This document shows positions 1 through 8,065 of a stretch of 64,000 nucleotides of DNA, piece by piece. The notes under the pieces are model-generated. The model was not told where the DNA came from. It ran no database searches and saw nothing but the letters and a program-made list of their open reading frames with translations. The stretch comes from Streptomyces sp. FIT100. Lineage in GTDB: Bacteria; Actinomycetota; Actinomycetes; Streptomycetales; Streptomycetaceae. The position numbers and the translations under genes were made by a program. The first letter of the stretch is position 1. Each line of letters starts with the position of its first letter. Where the stretch lies: the NCBI RefSeq assembly GCF_024584805.1, contig NZ_CP075715.1, positions 3,530,026 through 3,594,025 of the forward strand. Direction: 5' to 3'.

Positions 1-124
1 CCAGGGTGCGGTAACCGTCCATCTGGATCGCGCTGTAGTGGACGAAAACATCCGCACCACCGTCGACCGCGATGAAGCCGTAACCCTTCTCCGCGTTGAA
101 CCACTTGACGGTGCCCTGAGCCAT
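1..124 (-). CDS. cold-shock protein, CspA family (C-terminus cut by window edge)
   Basis: Forty-one residues are visible, starting [20 protein letters not shown]. They carry both nucleic-acid-binding motifs of the cold-shock domain: RNP1 (KGYGFI) and RNP2 (VFVHYSAI). Family members are about 67 residues, so roughly the last 26 lie beyond base 1. These cytoplasmic OB-fold proteins bind single-stranded RNA/DNA and act as RNA chaperones. The gene has no partner in the same transcription unit here. A strong terminator and a leader of about 350 bases separate it from the upstream moaD-like gene, so it has its own promoter. The identification is secure; which cold-shock paralogue it is cannot be told. 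Confidence 0.95.
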   Translation of the reverse strand, partial: MAQGTVKWFNAEKGYGFIAVDGGADVFVHYSAIQMDGYRTL

Positions 125-476
125 GCCTAACTCCCCTATTACTGGCCCTTGCACAGGACCGCACTTCGCGGACCCGGGTCAGACCTCACCTCCGGAACAG
201 GCGGAGGCGTGCGCCGGAACGCGTCGACCGCGGCTGAATGTATCTGTCCAACTGCCCTCTGCAACAGGTCAGTCGGACGAGAAATCTGGGCAGCACTGAA
301 AGGCAAATTAGGAAGAATTCCGAGCTTTACCGGGCAAGTCGGGCCGGACAAAGCGCACTTACTGCGCATCAAGCTCGAACACTTTGGCTGCTTCTTGACG
401 CGTGCGAACGCATTCTCATATGCGTCTGGCACAGGCAGCGGAGGGGGCTTCCCCAACTCTACCGCGCTCAACCATG
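125..476 (-). promoter_or_regulatory. long leader/promoter region of the cold-shock gene
   Basis: No gene is supported in these 350 bases. The short open frames show no codon bias and no homology that I recognise. Their base composition is noticeably less GC-rich than the flanking genes, especially around 290-440. Long 5' leaders are typical of cold-shock genes and often control mRNA stability and translation; that this is one is inference. No clear promoter boxes could be assigned. Confidence 0.4.
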
Positions 477-519
477 CAGAATTGCCCCCTCCGCTTAGCT
501 TGCGGAGGGGGCAATTCTG
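477..519. terminator. strong hairpin terminator after moaD-like gene
   Basis: A perfect 18-bp stem (477-494 with 502-519) closes a 7-base loop. The arms carry the G/C-rich run GCCCCCTCCGC flanked by AATT, so the structure ends in A/T on both sides and can act in both directions. It lies about 40 bases past the stop of the moaD-like gene and isolates it from the cold-shock gene. Confidence 0.85.
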
Positions 520-560
520 TTCACGCGCAGTGAGGGTCGGCTGCGGCACCGCGCCCGCGG

Positions 561-836
561 TCAGCCTCCGGCGACGGCCGGGATGATCGAGACGCCCGCG
601 CCGTCCGGCGTCACCGTCTCCAGGCCCTGCTCGAAACGGACGTCGTCGTCGTTGACGTACACGTTCACGAAGCGGCGCAGCTTGCCCTGGTCGTCCAGGA
701 CGCGGGCGGCGATGCCCGTGTGGTTCTTCTCCAGGTCGGCGATGACCTCTGCGAGGGTCGCGCCCTCCGCCGGGACCTCGGCCCTGCCGCCCGTGTAGGT
801 GCGCAGGATGGTGGGGATGCGGACGTTGACGCTCAT
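561..836 (-). CDS. ThiS/MoaD-family small sulphur-carrier protein
   Basis: This 91-residue beta-grasp (ubiquitin-like) protein ends in Gly-Gly. The C-terminal glycine of this family is adenylated and turned into a thiocarboxylate that donates sulphur to a partner enzyme. Visible features are the conserved VRIPTILRTYTGG start, the VNVYVNDDDVRF strand and the tail IIPAVAGG. Its ATG overlaps the stop of the upstream threonine-synthase-like gene (ATGA), so the two are translationally coupled and should be made in equal amounts. No molybdopterin or thiamine genes are nearby, which argues against MoaD or ThiS proper. The likely role is sulphur delivery to the coupled PLP enzyme for homocysteine formation. 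The family call is sure; the role is inference. Confidence 0.9.
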   Translation of the reverse strand: MSVNVRIPTILRTYTGGRAEVPAEGATLAEVIADLEKNHTGIAARVLDDQGKLRRFVNVYVNDDDVRFEQGLETVTPDGAGVSIIPAVAGG

Positions 837-2119
837 GCGAGGCCAGCCTCTCGGAAAGAGTCCAGGTTGGGGCTGATGACGGCGGTCATGCCCGTGGTGG
901 GGGCCACCGCGTCAAGGGTCTTCAGGCCGTCGCCGGTGTTGACGACGACCGTCGTGAGGGAGGGGTCGATGGCGCCGGCCTCGATCAGCTTCTTCGCGAC
1001 GCCGAGGGTCGTCCCGCCCGCCGTCTCCGTGAAGACGCCCTCGGTGCGGGCCAGCAGCTTGATCGCGTCCACGATCTGCTCGTCGGTCACGTCCTCGACG
1101 GCGCCGCCCGTGCGGCGGCAGATGTCCAGGACGTAGGGGCCGTCGGCCGGGTTGCCGATGGCGAGCGACTTGGCGATCGTGTCGGGCTTCTGCGGGCGCA
1201 CGACGTCGTGGCCGGCCTTGAAGGCGGCGGACACCGGGGAGCAGCCCTCCGCCTGGGCGCCGAAGATCTTGTACGGCTTGTCCTCGACGAGGCCGAGCGC
1301 GATCAGCTCCTGGAGCCCCTTGTCGATCTTGGTGAGCTGGGAGCCGGAGGCGATGGGGATGACGATCTGGTCGGGCAGTTGCCAGCCGAGCTGCTCGCAG
1401 ATCTCGTACGCGAGCGTCTTGGAGCCCTCGCCGTAGTACGGGCGCAGGTTGACGTTGACGAAGCCCCAGCCCTCGCCCGCCGGATCGCCGATGAGCTCGG
1501 AGCAGAAGCGGTTGACGTCGTCGTAGGTGCCCTCGATGCCGACGAGCTCGCCGCCGTAGACGGCGGCCATGACGATCTTGCCCTGCTCCAGGTCGTGCGG
1601 GATGAAGACGCAGGAGCGGAAGCCGGCGCGGGCCGCGGCGGCGCCGACGGCGCCCGCCAGGTTGCCCGTGGACGAGCAGGACAGGGTGGTGAAGCCGAAG
1701 GCGCGGGCGGCCTCCAGGGCCTGGGCGACGACGCGGTCCTTGAAGGAGTGGGTCGGGTTTCCGGAGTCGTCCTTGACGAAGAGCCTGCCGGGCTCGACGC
1801 CCAGCTCGCGGGCGAGGTTGTCGGCCTGGACGAGCTTGGTCCAGCCCGGGTTCAGATTCGGCTTGGCGGCCACGTCGGCGGGGACGGGCAGCAGCGGCGC
1901 GTAGCGCCAGATGCTGGCGGGGCCGTTCTCGATCTGCTTGCGCAGGGCTTCCGGGTCGCCGCTCGGCAGGTCGTACTTGACTTCGAGCGGCCCGAAACAC
2001 AGCTCGCAGGCGAAGATCGGCCCGAGCGCGAAGACCTCGCCGCATTCACGGCAGGAAAGTCCGGAGGCAGGCCCGAGATCGACGGTGCCGGTGGTGGATG
2101 CAACGGTTTCTACAGCCAT
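833..2119 (-). CDS. thrC: threonine-synthase-family PLP enzyme; probable phosphohomoserine-dependent homocysteine synthase
   Basis: The 428-residue protein belongs to the ThrC branch of fold-II PLP enzymes. It has an N-terminal zinc-finger-like CxxC pair (Cys23/Cys26 and Cys38/Cys41) and the PLP lysine in NPTHSFKDR (about Lys127). The start at 2119 has AGGAGAAAGG eleven bases upstream; a longer frame from 2167 would begin inside the riboswitch and is rejected. Standard annotation is threonine synthase, which acts on O-phosphohomoserine. Here a SAM-I riboswitch precedes the gene and a sulphur-carrier gene overlaps its end, both hallmarks of methionine metabolism. From memory, Streptomyces also carries a separate hom-thrC-thrB operon, so this would be a paralogue. 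I recall a report of a phosphohomoserine plus sulphur-carrier route to homocysteine in actinomycetes (MetM/MetO), not checked. Confidence 0.88.
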   Translation of the reverse strand: MAVETVASTTGTVDLGPASGLSCRECGEVFALGPIFACELCFGPLEVKYDLPSGDPEALRKQIENGPASIWRYAPLLPVPADVAAKPNLNPGWTKLVQADNLARELGVEPGRLFVKDDSGNPTHSFKDRVVAQALEAARAFGFTTLSCSSTGNLAGAVGAAAARAGFRSCVFIPHDLEQGKIVMAAVYGGELVGIEGTYDDVNRFCSELIGDPAGEGWGFVNVNLRPYYGEGSKTLAYEICEQLGWQLPDQIVIPIASGSQLTKIDKGLQELIALGLVEDKPYKIFGAQAEGCSPVSAAFKAGHDVVRPQKPDTIAKSLAIGNPADGPYVLDICRRTGGAVEDVTDEQIVDAIKLLARTEGVFTETAGGTTLGVAKKLIEAGAIDPSLTTVVVNTGDGLKTLDAVAPTTGMTAVISPNLDSFREAGLA

Positions 2120-2138
2120 GGAGGCGAGGCCCTTTCTC

Positions 2139-2310
2139 CTCATCTTCCTCATGGCGCATCTCGCCATGAGACGGATTTGGCACCTTCCCTAGCCGGGAGC
2201 CTCGCGCGCCGCTGACGACGGACAGCGTCGATATGCGGCTTCCGCCGCGTGGCCGACTGGAGGGTTGCCGGGGCTTCAACGGGCCGTATCCCTCTGCCCC
2301 TCTGGATGAG
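2139..2310 (-). promoter_or_regulatory. SAM-I (S-box) riboswitch upstream of the thrC-like gene
   Basis: Read on the minus strand, the element opens with CTCATC (2310-2305) and closes with GATGAG (2144-2139), which form helix P1. Between them lie the canonical S-box blocks: AGAGGGGCAGAGGGA, GGCCC, TTGAAGCCCCGGCAACCC and, near 2190-2170, GGGAAGGTGCCAAATCC. The 3' strand of P1 runs straight into the ribosome-binding site AGGAGAAAGG (2131-2140), and no terminator hairpin follows. Control is therefore probably at translation: bound S-adenosylmethionine stabilises P1 and limits access to the Shine-Dalgarno. The match to the class is strong; the off-switch mechanism is inferred from layout. Confidence 0.92.
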
Positions 2311-2439
2311 CGGTATGTGATTGTCGGCGTGACGGCCCCGACATGCCCCCGGCATGCGATGGTCGTCCGCGTTGTTCAAGACTGTAACCGAAGCCCCGGA
2401 CGCTTGAGATGGTCGTCCGATCCGCGAGATGGAGATCAC

Positions 2440-3465
2440 GTGCTGGAAGAGGTGGAGCGCTGGCTGGTCCGGCGGTCCTGGTCCGTGGCAGACCGCCCGC
2501 TCGACCAGCTCGTCGCCGCGAAGCGCGCCGCCGGGCGCGGTACGTCCGTCAGTGTGGTGCTGCCGGCGCTGAACGAGGAGGCGACGGTCGGCGAGATCGT
2601 CTCCGTGATCCGGCGCGAGCTGATGACGGAGGCCGTGCCGCTCGTGGACGAGCTGGTGGTCGTCGACTCGGGCTCGACGGACCGTACGTCCGAGGTCGCG
2701 GCCCGGGCGGGCGCCCGGGTGGTGCACCGGGACACGATCCTGCCGCGGATACCGGCCGTGCCGGGCAAGGGCGAGGTGCTGTGGCGCTCGCTGCTGGTGA
2801 CCGGCGGGGACATCGTCTGCTTCGTGGACGCGGACCTGAAGGAGTTCTCCGCCGACTTCGTCTCCGGGATCGTCGGCCCGCTGCTGACCGATCCGGACGT
2901 GCAGTTCGTGAAGGCGATGTACGACCGGCCGCTGACCGGTGCGCCGGGCCAGAGCGGCCGTCCCGGCGGGGCCGAGCAGGGCGGCAGGGTGACCGAGCTG
3001 GTCGCACGGCCGCTGCTCAATCTGCACTGGCCGCAGCTGGCGGGGTTCGTCCAGCCGCTGGGCGGGGAGTACGCGGCGCGGCGCTCGCTGCTTGAGCGGC
3101 TGCCGTTCCCCGTCGGGTACGGAGTGGAGCTGGGCCTGCTGGTCGACGCGCTGCACACGGTCGGCCTGGACGCGCTGGCGCAGGTGGACGTGGGCGTACG
3201 GCTGCACCGCCACCAGGACGGGCAGGCGCTGGGGCGGATGGCCGCGGCGATCTACCGGACGGCCCAACTCCGGCTCTCCCGAGGCCACTTGGTGCGGCCC
3301 GCACTGACGCAGTTCGAGCGGGGCGAGGGCGGTTTCGTGCCGCGGACGCATGCGGTGGACACGGAGGAGCGGCCGCCGATGGCGGAGATCGCGGAGTACG
3401 CGGCGCGCCACCTGCGGAACGGGCACGGGGGCACCACCGGGCGGCGTAACACGGGCGCGGCGTAA
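2440..3465 (+). CDS. gpgS: glucosyl-3-phosphoglycerate synthase (GpgS-like glycosyltransferase)
   Basis: This 341-residue GT-A glycosyltransferase starts at GTG 2440 with GGAG seven bases upstream. An earlier in-frame ATG at 2233 would place the start inside the divergent riboswitch and adds a stretch without sense, so it is rejected. Motifs include VSVVLPALNEE, VVDSGSTD and the metal-binding FVDADLKEF. The family transfers glucose from a nucleotide sugar to 3-phosphoglycerate, the first step to glucosylglycerate, a compatible solute and a primer of methylglucose lipopolysaccharides. It is divergent from the thrC-like gene. The assignment to GpgS rather than another GT2-type enzyme is likely, not proven. 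Confidence 0.85.
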   Translation: MLEEVERWLVRRSWSVADRPLDQLVAAKRAAGRGTSVSVVLPALNEEATVGEIVSVIRRELMTEAVPLVDELVVVDSGSTDRTSEVAARAGARVVHRDTILPRIPAVPGKGEVLWRSLLVTGGDIVCFVDADLKEFSADFVSGIVGPLLTDPDVQFVKAMYDRPLTGAPGQSGRPGGAEQGGRVTELVARPLLNLHWPQLAGFVQPLGGEYAARRSLLERLPFPVGYGVELGLLVDALHTVGLDALAQVDVGVRLHRHQDGQALGRMAAAIYRTAQLRLSRGHLVRPALTQFERGEGGFVPRTHAVDTEERPPMAEIAEYAARHLRNGHGGTTGRRNTGAA

Positions 3466-3503
3466 CCGCTTCAGCCCGATGAGATTGTCTAAATTTCGGA
3501 CTT

Positions 3504-5312
3504 ATGGGCTATGTCAGACGAATGGGCGCTCGGCGCCTTGATTCCAGGTTTCCCAGGTCCTCCGGGTCTTCCGGAACCTTCGGGTCCTCCGGGTCCTCCG
3601 GGTCCTCCGGGCCCTTCGGGTCCTCCGGGTCTTCCTTCAGGTCATCCGGGTCTTCCAGGACGTCCCGTTCCGTCGGGGCCCTGACCCTCCTCATCGCCGC
3701 CTCCGCCGCGTCGGCCCTCGCGATCGGGCTGCCCACCCCCGACCGGGCGGCCGCCGAGACCGCATCCGCGTTCGAAGAGCGGTACGGCGAATCGCTGTAC
3801 GGCGACTTCATGACCACCGGCGGTACGGTCCCCGGCTGCCCGGACACCCCCGGCGACACGGCCGCTCCGTGCGCGGGCGGCGCGGCGGGCCGGGGCGGCG
3901 CCGGCCAGGTCGTGCTCCCGCCGGGCGCGCAGGTCGCGTACGCCCGCCTGTTCTGGGGCGGCAACGACGGCACGTACCGCGACCGGGACCCGGAGAGCTC
4001 GGTCCTCCAGCGCTGCGCCGCCACCGGGGCGGACGACGTGACCCGCTCCCCCGGCGCCCCGCTGGCCGCCGTCCCCGCGATCGGCGTCAACGGTGCCGCA
4101 CCGACCGCAGTCGACGCCGAGAACCTGGTCAGGGACCAGGAATCGGCCACCGGGCCCCACTACTACACCGGCGAGGCCGATGTCACCGACGCCTTCGACG
4201 GGGTCACCGGCACCGGTTCCCCGATGCCGGTCGCGGTCGGCGGGGTATGGACGGCGGCGGGGCGCGGCTGCGTCGCGGGCTGGTCACTGACGGTCGTCTA
4301 CGCCTACGACGGCCCGGACGCGACGTACGCCCCCGAGCGGCGCCACGTCTCCGTCCACGGCGGGCACGTCCTGCGGCGCCCCCCGTCCGCCACGTCCACG
4401 ACGGCCGTGCCGGTCGGCGGCTTCCAGCGCGCCGGCGGGAAGGTCCGTACGTCCGTGACGGCCTTCCGCGGCGACCGGGAGAACCTGAGCGTCGACGACG
4501 AGGAGTTCGACCTCCCGAAGAGCGCGCTGGGGAGCGTCCCGTACACCGTCGAACCGGGCAGGGGCAGGAACGGGACGACCGGCGGCACGTACCTCGCCTC
4601 GGCGCTCGCCGTGTCCGCCCCGGTGGCCGACCTGGAGATCTCCAAGACGGCCTCGCAGACGTGGGTCAAGCCCGGCGACATGGTGACGTACACCATCACG
4701 GCGAAGAACACGGGCGCGAGCGACCTCCCCGAGGTGCGGTTCACCGACGACCTCGCCGAGAACCTCGACGACGCCGTGTACGACGACAACGCCAGGGCCT
4801 CGGCCGGGAGGGTCGCCTACAAGGAGCCCCGGCTCACCTACAGCGGCGCGCTGGCGGCCGGGGAGTCGGTGACCGTGACGTACTCGGTCACCATCGACGA
4901 GGAGGGCACCGGGGACGGCAGGCTCCGCAACACCGTGGTGGCGGACACGGCGCGGTCCAACTGCGAGGAGGGCAGCGAGGACGGGCCGTGCGCGGTGACC
5001 CCGGAGGTCGGCAGACGTGCGGACGCGGCGTCCGGCGAGGGCGCCGCGGCGACGGAGTGGGACACCGGGGCGGGCCCGGGCATCGGTGCCGTGCAGGGGC
5101 GGCCGGCCCTGCCCGCGCCGGGGCCGGGGGGCATGCCCGCCGACAGGTCGGCGCCCGCCGTCGGCCCCACGTACGGCAGCACCGGACAGCTCGCGGCCAC
5201 CGGCGCCAGCGCCGAGCAGTTGTGGCTGCTCGGCGGCGTCGCCGTGGCCCTCACCGCGGCCGGCGCGATCGCACTCGCCGCGACCCGCGGCCGCCGTCGC
5301 GGCCACCACTGA
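3504..5312 (+). CDS. sortase-anchored DUF11-domain surface protein with Ser-Gly-rich N-terminus
   Basis: The predicted 602-residue protein has, in order: a Ser-Ser-Gly repeat segment (about residues 19-52); a hydrophobic signal segment (ALTLLIAASAASALAIGL, about 61-78); a secreted beta-rich body (about 90-370); a DUF11 domain starting near residue 375 (VADLEISKTASQTWVKPGDM); and a C-terminal LAATG motif, hydrophobic helix and Arg-rich tail. LAxTG is the sorting signal of class E sortases, which also anchor chaplins, so the protein should be covalently linked to the cell wall. A 50-residue stretch before the signal peptide is unusual, so the true start may lie further in. No good Shine-Dalgarno precedes 3504. 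Function on the surface is unknown. Confidence 0.8.
   Translation: MGYVRRMGARRLDSRFPRSSGSSGTFGSSGSSGSSGPFGSSGSSFRSSGSSRTSRSVGALTLLIAASAASALAIGLPTPDRAAAETASAFEERYGESLYGDFMTTGGTVPGCPDTPGDTAAPCAGGAAGRGGAGQVVLPPGAQVAYARLFWGGNDGTYRDRDPESSVLQRCAATGADDVTRSPGAPLAAVPAIGVNGAAPTAVDAENLVRDQESATGPHYYTGEADVTDAFDGVTGTGSPMPVAVGGVWTAAGRGCVAGWSLTVVYAYDGPDATYAPERRHVSVHGGHVLRRPPSATSTTAVPVGGFQRAGGKVRTSVTAFRGDRENLSVDDEEFDLPKSALGSVPYTVEPGRGRNGTTGGTYLASALAVSAPVADLEISKTASQTWVKPGDMVTYTITAKNTGASDLPEVRFTDDLAENLDDAVYDDNARASAGRVAYKEPRLTYSGALAAGESVTVTYSVTIDEEGTGDGRLRNTVVADTARSNCEEGSEDGPCAVTPEVGRRADAASGEGAAATEWDTGAGPGIGAVQGRPALPAPGPGGMPADRSAPAVGPTYGSTGQLAATGASAEQLWLLGGVAVALTAAGAIALAATRGRRRGHH
3511..3684 (+). other. overlapping 57-codon frame encoding a collagen-like Gly-Pro-Pro repeat
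   Basis: In the frame one base over from the surface-protein gene, an ATG at 3511 opens a 57-residue frame ending at TGA 3682-3684. It encodes an almost uninterrupted collagen-type Gly-X-Y stretch (GPPGPPGPPGPSGPPGLP). The same 9-base DNA repeat reads Ser-Ser-Gly in the longer gene's frame. Codon choice favours the long gene: its third positions are mostly G or C, while the collagen frame uses GGT and CCT. It may be accidental; it is listed because the pattern is striking and a frameshift could swap one N-terminus for the other. Confidence 0.3.
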
Positions 5313-5321
5313 ACGAGTGAG

Positions 5322-5359
5322 CGTACGGCCGGACTCCACCGGCGAAGTCCGGCCGTACG
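5322..5359. terminator. hairpin terminator after the surface-protein gene
   Basis: A perfect 14-bp stem (5322-5335 with 5346-5359) closes a 10-base loop and is followed by TTTG. It lies ten bases past the surface-protein stop and about 35 bases before otsA, so otsA needs its own promoter or readthrough. Confidence 0.75.
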
Positions 5360-5394
5360 TTTGAGCGGTTCCCGGAAGGGCTAGGTTTCGCGAC

Positions 5395-6912
5395 ATGGTC
5401 TCCGAGCACGCTGACTCCGAGAACACCGATCCCGGGCACCACGGGCGTCCCGAGCGCGCGGCGCAGGTGCTCGTCGCCTCCAACCGCGGTCCCGTCACCT
5501 ACGCCCTCCGCGAGGACGGCACGCTCGACGCGCGCCGCGGCGGCGGCGGACTCGTCTCCGGCCTCTCGGCGATCGGTCCCGACGCGGGCGCCCTGTGGGT
5601 GTGCTCGGCGCTCGGCGACGGCGACCGGGAGGCGGTGCGGCGCGGAGTCGCCGAGCCGGGCGTGCGGATGCTCGCGATCGACGCGGCCGTGCACGCCGAC
5701 GCGTACAACGGCATCGCGAACTCGGTGCTGTGGTTCGTCCACCACATGCTGTACCAGACGCCGCTCGAGCCGGTCTTCGACGCCGAGTTCCGGCGGCAGT
5801 GGGGCGCCTACCGCACGTACAACCGCGCCTTCGCGGAGACGCTGGCGGCGGAGGCGGCGCCCGGCGCGGCCGTGCTGATCCAGGACTACCATCTGGCGCT
5901 CGCGCCCGGCATGCTCCGCGAGCACCGCCCCGACCTGCGGATCGGGCACTTCTCGCACACGCCGTGGGCGCCACCCGAGTACTTCCGGATGCTGCCGGAC
6001 GACGTCGCCGAGGAGCTGCTCCTCGGGATGCTGGGGGCGGACCGGCTGGGCTTCCTCACCGAGCGGTGGGCGAAGACCTTCATGCGGACCTGCCCGTCCG
6101 TGCTGGGGCCCTACGACGTCGTGCCGTCCTGGCCGAAGGACCAGGCGCCCAGCGTCACCGTCCGCGGCCCCGGGCCCGCCCACGGCCGCACCTGGATCGG
6201 GGTGCACGGGCTGGGCGCGGACGCGGAGTTCCTGCGCCGGCGCGCGCACGAGCCGGACGTGGAGCAGCGGATGGCCGCCCTGCGCGACGAGATCGGCGCG
6301 GGCCGCCGGGTCATCGTGCGGGTCGACAGGACGGAGCTGTCCAAGAACATCGTCCGCGGCCTCCTGGCGTACCGGACGCTGCTCGACGAGCACCCCGAGT
6401 GGCGCGAGCGGGTCGTGCACGTGGCCTTCGCCTATCCGTCCCGGCAGGATCTGGCCGTCTACCGCGACTACACCGCGGAGGTCTCACGGATCGCCGCCGA
6501 GATCAACGAGCGGTACGGGACGGCCGGCTGGACACCCGTCGTCCTGCACGTCAAGGACGACTTCGCACGGTCGCTGGCCGCGTACCGGCTGGCGGACGTG
6601 GCACTGGTCAACCCGATCCGGGACGGGATGAACCTGGTCGCCAAGGAGATCCCCGTCGTCTCGGACGCCGGCTGCACGCTGGTGCTGTCGCGGGAGGCGG
6701 GCGCGTACGAGGAGCTCCACGAGGAGGCGGTCGTCGTCAACCCGTACGACGTCAGCGGCACCGCCACGGCGCTCCACCAGGCCCTGTCCCTGCCGGACGG
6801 CGAGCGCGCGGAGCGCACCAAGCGGCTGGCCGCGGCGGCGACGGCGCTGCCGCCGCAGCAGTGGTTCCTGGACCAGCTGCACGCGCTGGAGGAGCTGGGC
6901 GAGGGCGACTGA
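5395..6912 (+). CDS. otsA: alpha,alpha-trehalose-phosphate synthase (OtsA, GT20)
   Basis: The 505-residue protein makes trehalose 6-phosphate from a nucleotide glucose and glucose 6-phosphate in the cytoplasm. Recognisable GT20 segments are LVASNRGPV near the start, the GGGLVSGL loop, the WVHHM-like FVHHML region, QDYHLALAPGMLRE, GHFSHTPWAPPEYF, and in the second half VDRTELSKNI, NPIRDGMNLVAKE and the final SREAGAYEEL. Length is typical. The gene ends two bases before the stop of otsB on the opposite strand, so the two steps of trehalose synthesis are encoded tail to tail. ATG 5395 is chosen because the family core begins about 26 residues later. Confidence 0.93.
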   Translation: MVSEHADSENTDPGHHGRPERAAQVLVASNRGPVTYALREDGTLDARRGGGGLVSGLSAIGPDAGALWVCSALGDGDREAVRRGVAEPGVRMLAIDAAVHADAYNGIANSVLWFVHHMLYQTPLEPVFDAEFRRQWGAYRTYNRAFAETLAAEAAPGAAVLIQDYHLALAPGMLREHRPDLRIGHFSHTPWAPPEYFRMLPDDVAEELLLGMLGADRLGFLTERWAKTFMRTCPSVLGPYDVVPSWPKDQAPSVTVRGPGPAHGRTWIGVHGLGADAEFLRRRAHEPDVEQRMAALRDEIGAGRRVIVRVDRTELSKNIVRGLLAYRTLLDEHPEWRERVVHVAFAYPSRQDLAVYRDYTAEVSRIAAEINERYGTAGWTPVVLHVKDDFARSLAAYRLADVALVNPIRDGMNLVAKEIPVVSDAGCTLVLSREAGAYEELHEEAVVVNPYDVSGTATALHQALSLPDGERAERTKRLAAAATALPPQQWFLDQLHALEELGEGD

Positions 6913-6913
6913 C

Positions 6914-7756
6914 CTACGGGCGGGGCAGGCGCTCGGCGAGGGCGGCGAGGTACGCGACGACCTCGGCCGGTCCCGGGAGCAGCACGTCGGCGCGCTCGGC
7001 GAGCTCCGGGATCTCGGCGCTGCCGCTGCACAGCAGCAGCCCGGGCACCCCGTCGGAGCGGAGCTTCTCGACGGCGGCGTAGGCGGCGAGATCGCCGAGG
7101 TCGTCGCCCGCGTACAGGACGGCTCCGGCCTGGTGCTCGCGCACGTACTCGAAGAGCGCGACGCCCTTGTCGACACCGGGCGGGCGCAGCTCCAGGACGA
7201 GCCGGCCCGGCTCGACGATCAGCCCGTGCCGGGCGGCCAGCTCGGCAACGGGCTCGCGCAGGGCATCGAAGGCGGCCTGCGGGTCGGCGGCGCGGCGGGT
7301 GTGGACGGCGACCGCGCGGCCCTTCTCCTCGATCCAGATGCCTTCCCAGGCGCCGAGCGAGTCGAGGAACCCGGGCAGCTCGGCCCGGACGGCGGCGACG
7401 CCGGGATGCGGGGCGGGCGCGTCGACCGTGCCGCTGACGGCGTCCCAGCGCTCGGCGCCGTAGTGCCCGAGCACGACGAGGTGCTCCAGTCCCGGGACCC
7501 CGGCGAAGCCGCCGTACCGCACGGCGACGCCGACCGGGCGGCCGGTCAGCACGGCCACGGACGCCACGCGCGGCGCGAGCGCGGCGATCGCGGGGACGGC
7601 GCCGGGATGGGCGCGGGCCTGCTCGGGGTCGGGCACGATCTCGGCGAGCGTGCCATCGAAGTCCAGGGCGACCACGGTGTCCCGCGGCCGTTCGAGAATC
7701 GCGGCGAGGCCGTCACGTCCGGCGGGCGTGATCGGCTCCGGCAGTTGGCTCCCCAT
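6914..7756 (-). CDS. otsB: trehalose-phosphatase (OtsB, HAD family)
   Basis: The 280-residue HAD-type phosphatase removes phosphate from trehalose 6-phosphate. The nucleophile motif is VALDFDGTLAEI (about residues 29-40), motif II VAVLTGRP follows, and motifs III/IV are in GVALFEYV and YAGDDLGDLAAY. It is convergent with otsA, with one base between the two stops. The start has no competing upstream ATG. A small DUF3263 gene lies just upstream on the same strand, nine bases before the otsB start, so they may be cotranscribed. Confidence 0.92.
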   Translation of the reverse strand: MGSQLPEPITPAGRDGLAAILERPRDTVVALDFDGTLAEIVPDPEQARAHPGAVPAIAALAPRVASVAVLTGRPVGVAVRYGGFAGVPGLEHLVVLGHYGAERWDAVSGTVDAPAPHPGVAAVRAELPGFLDSLGAWEGIWIEEKGRAVAVHTRRAADPQAAFDALREPVAELAARHGLIVEPGRLVLELRPPGVDKGVALFEYVREHQAGAVLYAGDDLGDLAAYAAVEKLRSDGVPGLLLCSGSAEIPELAERADVLLPGPAEVVAYLAALAERLPRP

Positions 7757-7765
7757 GCCCCGACC

Positions 7766-8002
7766 CTATCGGCGCTCGCGCCGGGCGTCCCGTACTCGTC
7801 GCAGACGGTTGACGGTGACGGGGTCGTGGGCGAGGGCCCGGGGGTCGTCGAGGAGGGCGTTGAGCAGCTGGTAGTAGCGGGTGGGCGACATCCCCAGCTG
7901 CTCCCGTACGACGCGCTCCTTCGCACCGGGGCCGGGCCAGTCGGTGCGCTCCAGGCGCAGGACGGCGCGGTCGCGCTCGGAAAGCTCCTCGACATCGGTC
8001 AT
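7766..8002 (-). CDS. DUF3263-family small protein
   Basis: The 78-residue protein starts MTDVEELSERDRAVLRLER and matches the actinobacterial DUF3263 family. This family resembles a compact helix-turn-helix (REQLGMSPTRYYQLLNALL) and may bind DNA. It lies nine bases upstream of otsB on the same strand, so it may be expressed with it. Neighbourhood alone does not define its function. The protein is rich in Arg and Asp and has no membrane segment. Confidence 0.8.
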   Translation of the reverse strand: MTDVEELSERDRAVLRLERTDWPGPGAKERVVREQLGMSPTRYYQLLNALLDDPRALAHDPVTVNRLRRVRDARRERR

Positions 8003-8065
8003 ATGAGCAACATAGTGTGCGCGGCTCGTACGGTCCGGGCGGATACCGAGGCGTTCCGCCGGGCG

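Noticed and set aside
2233..2439. Upstream extension of the glycosyltransferase gene
   Set aside because: It lies over the SAM-I riboswitch of the divergent gene; GTG 2440 has a good Shine-Dalgarno and fits the family start.
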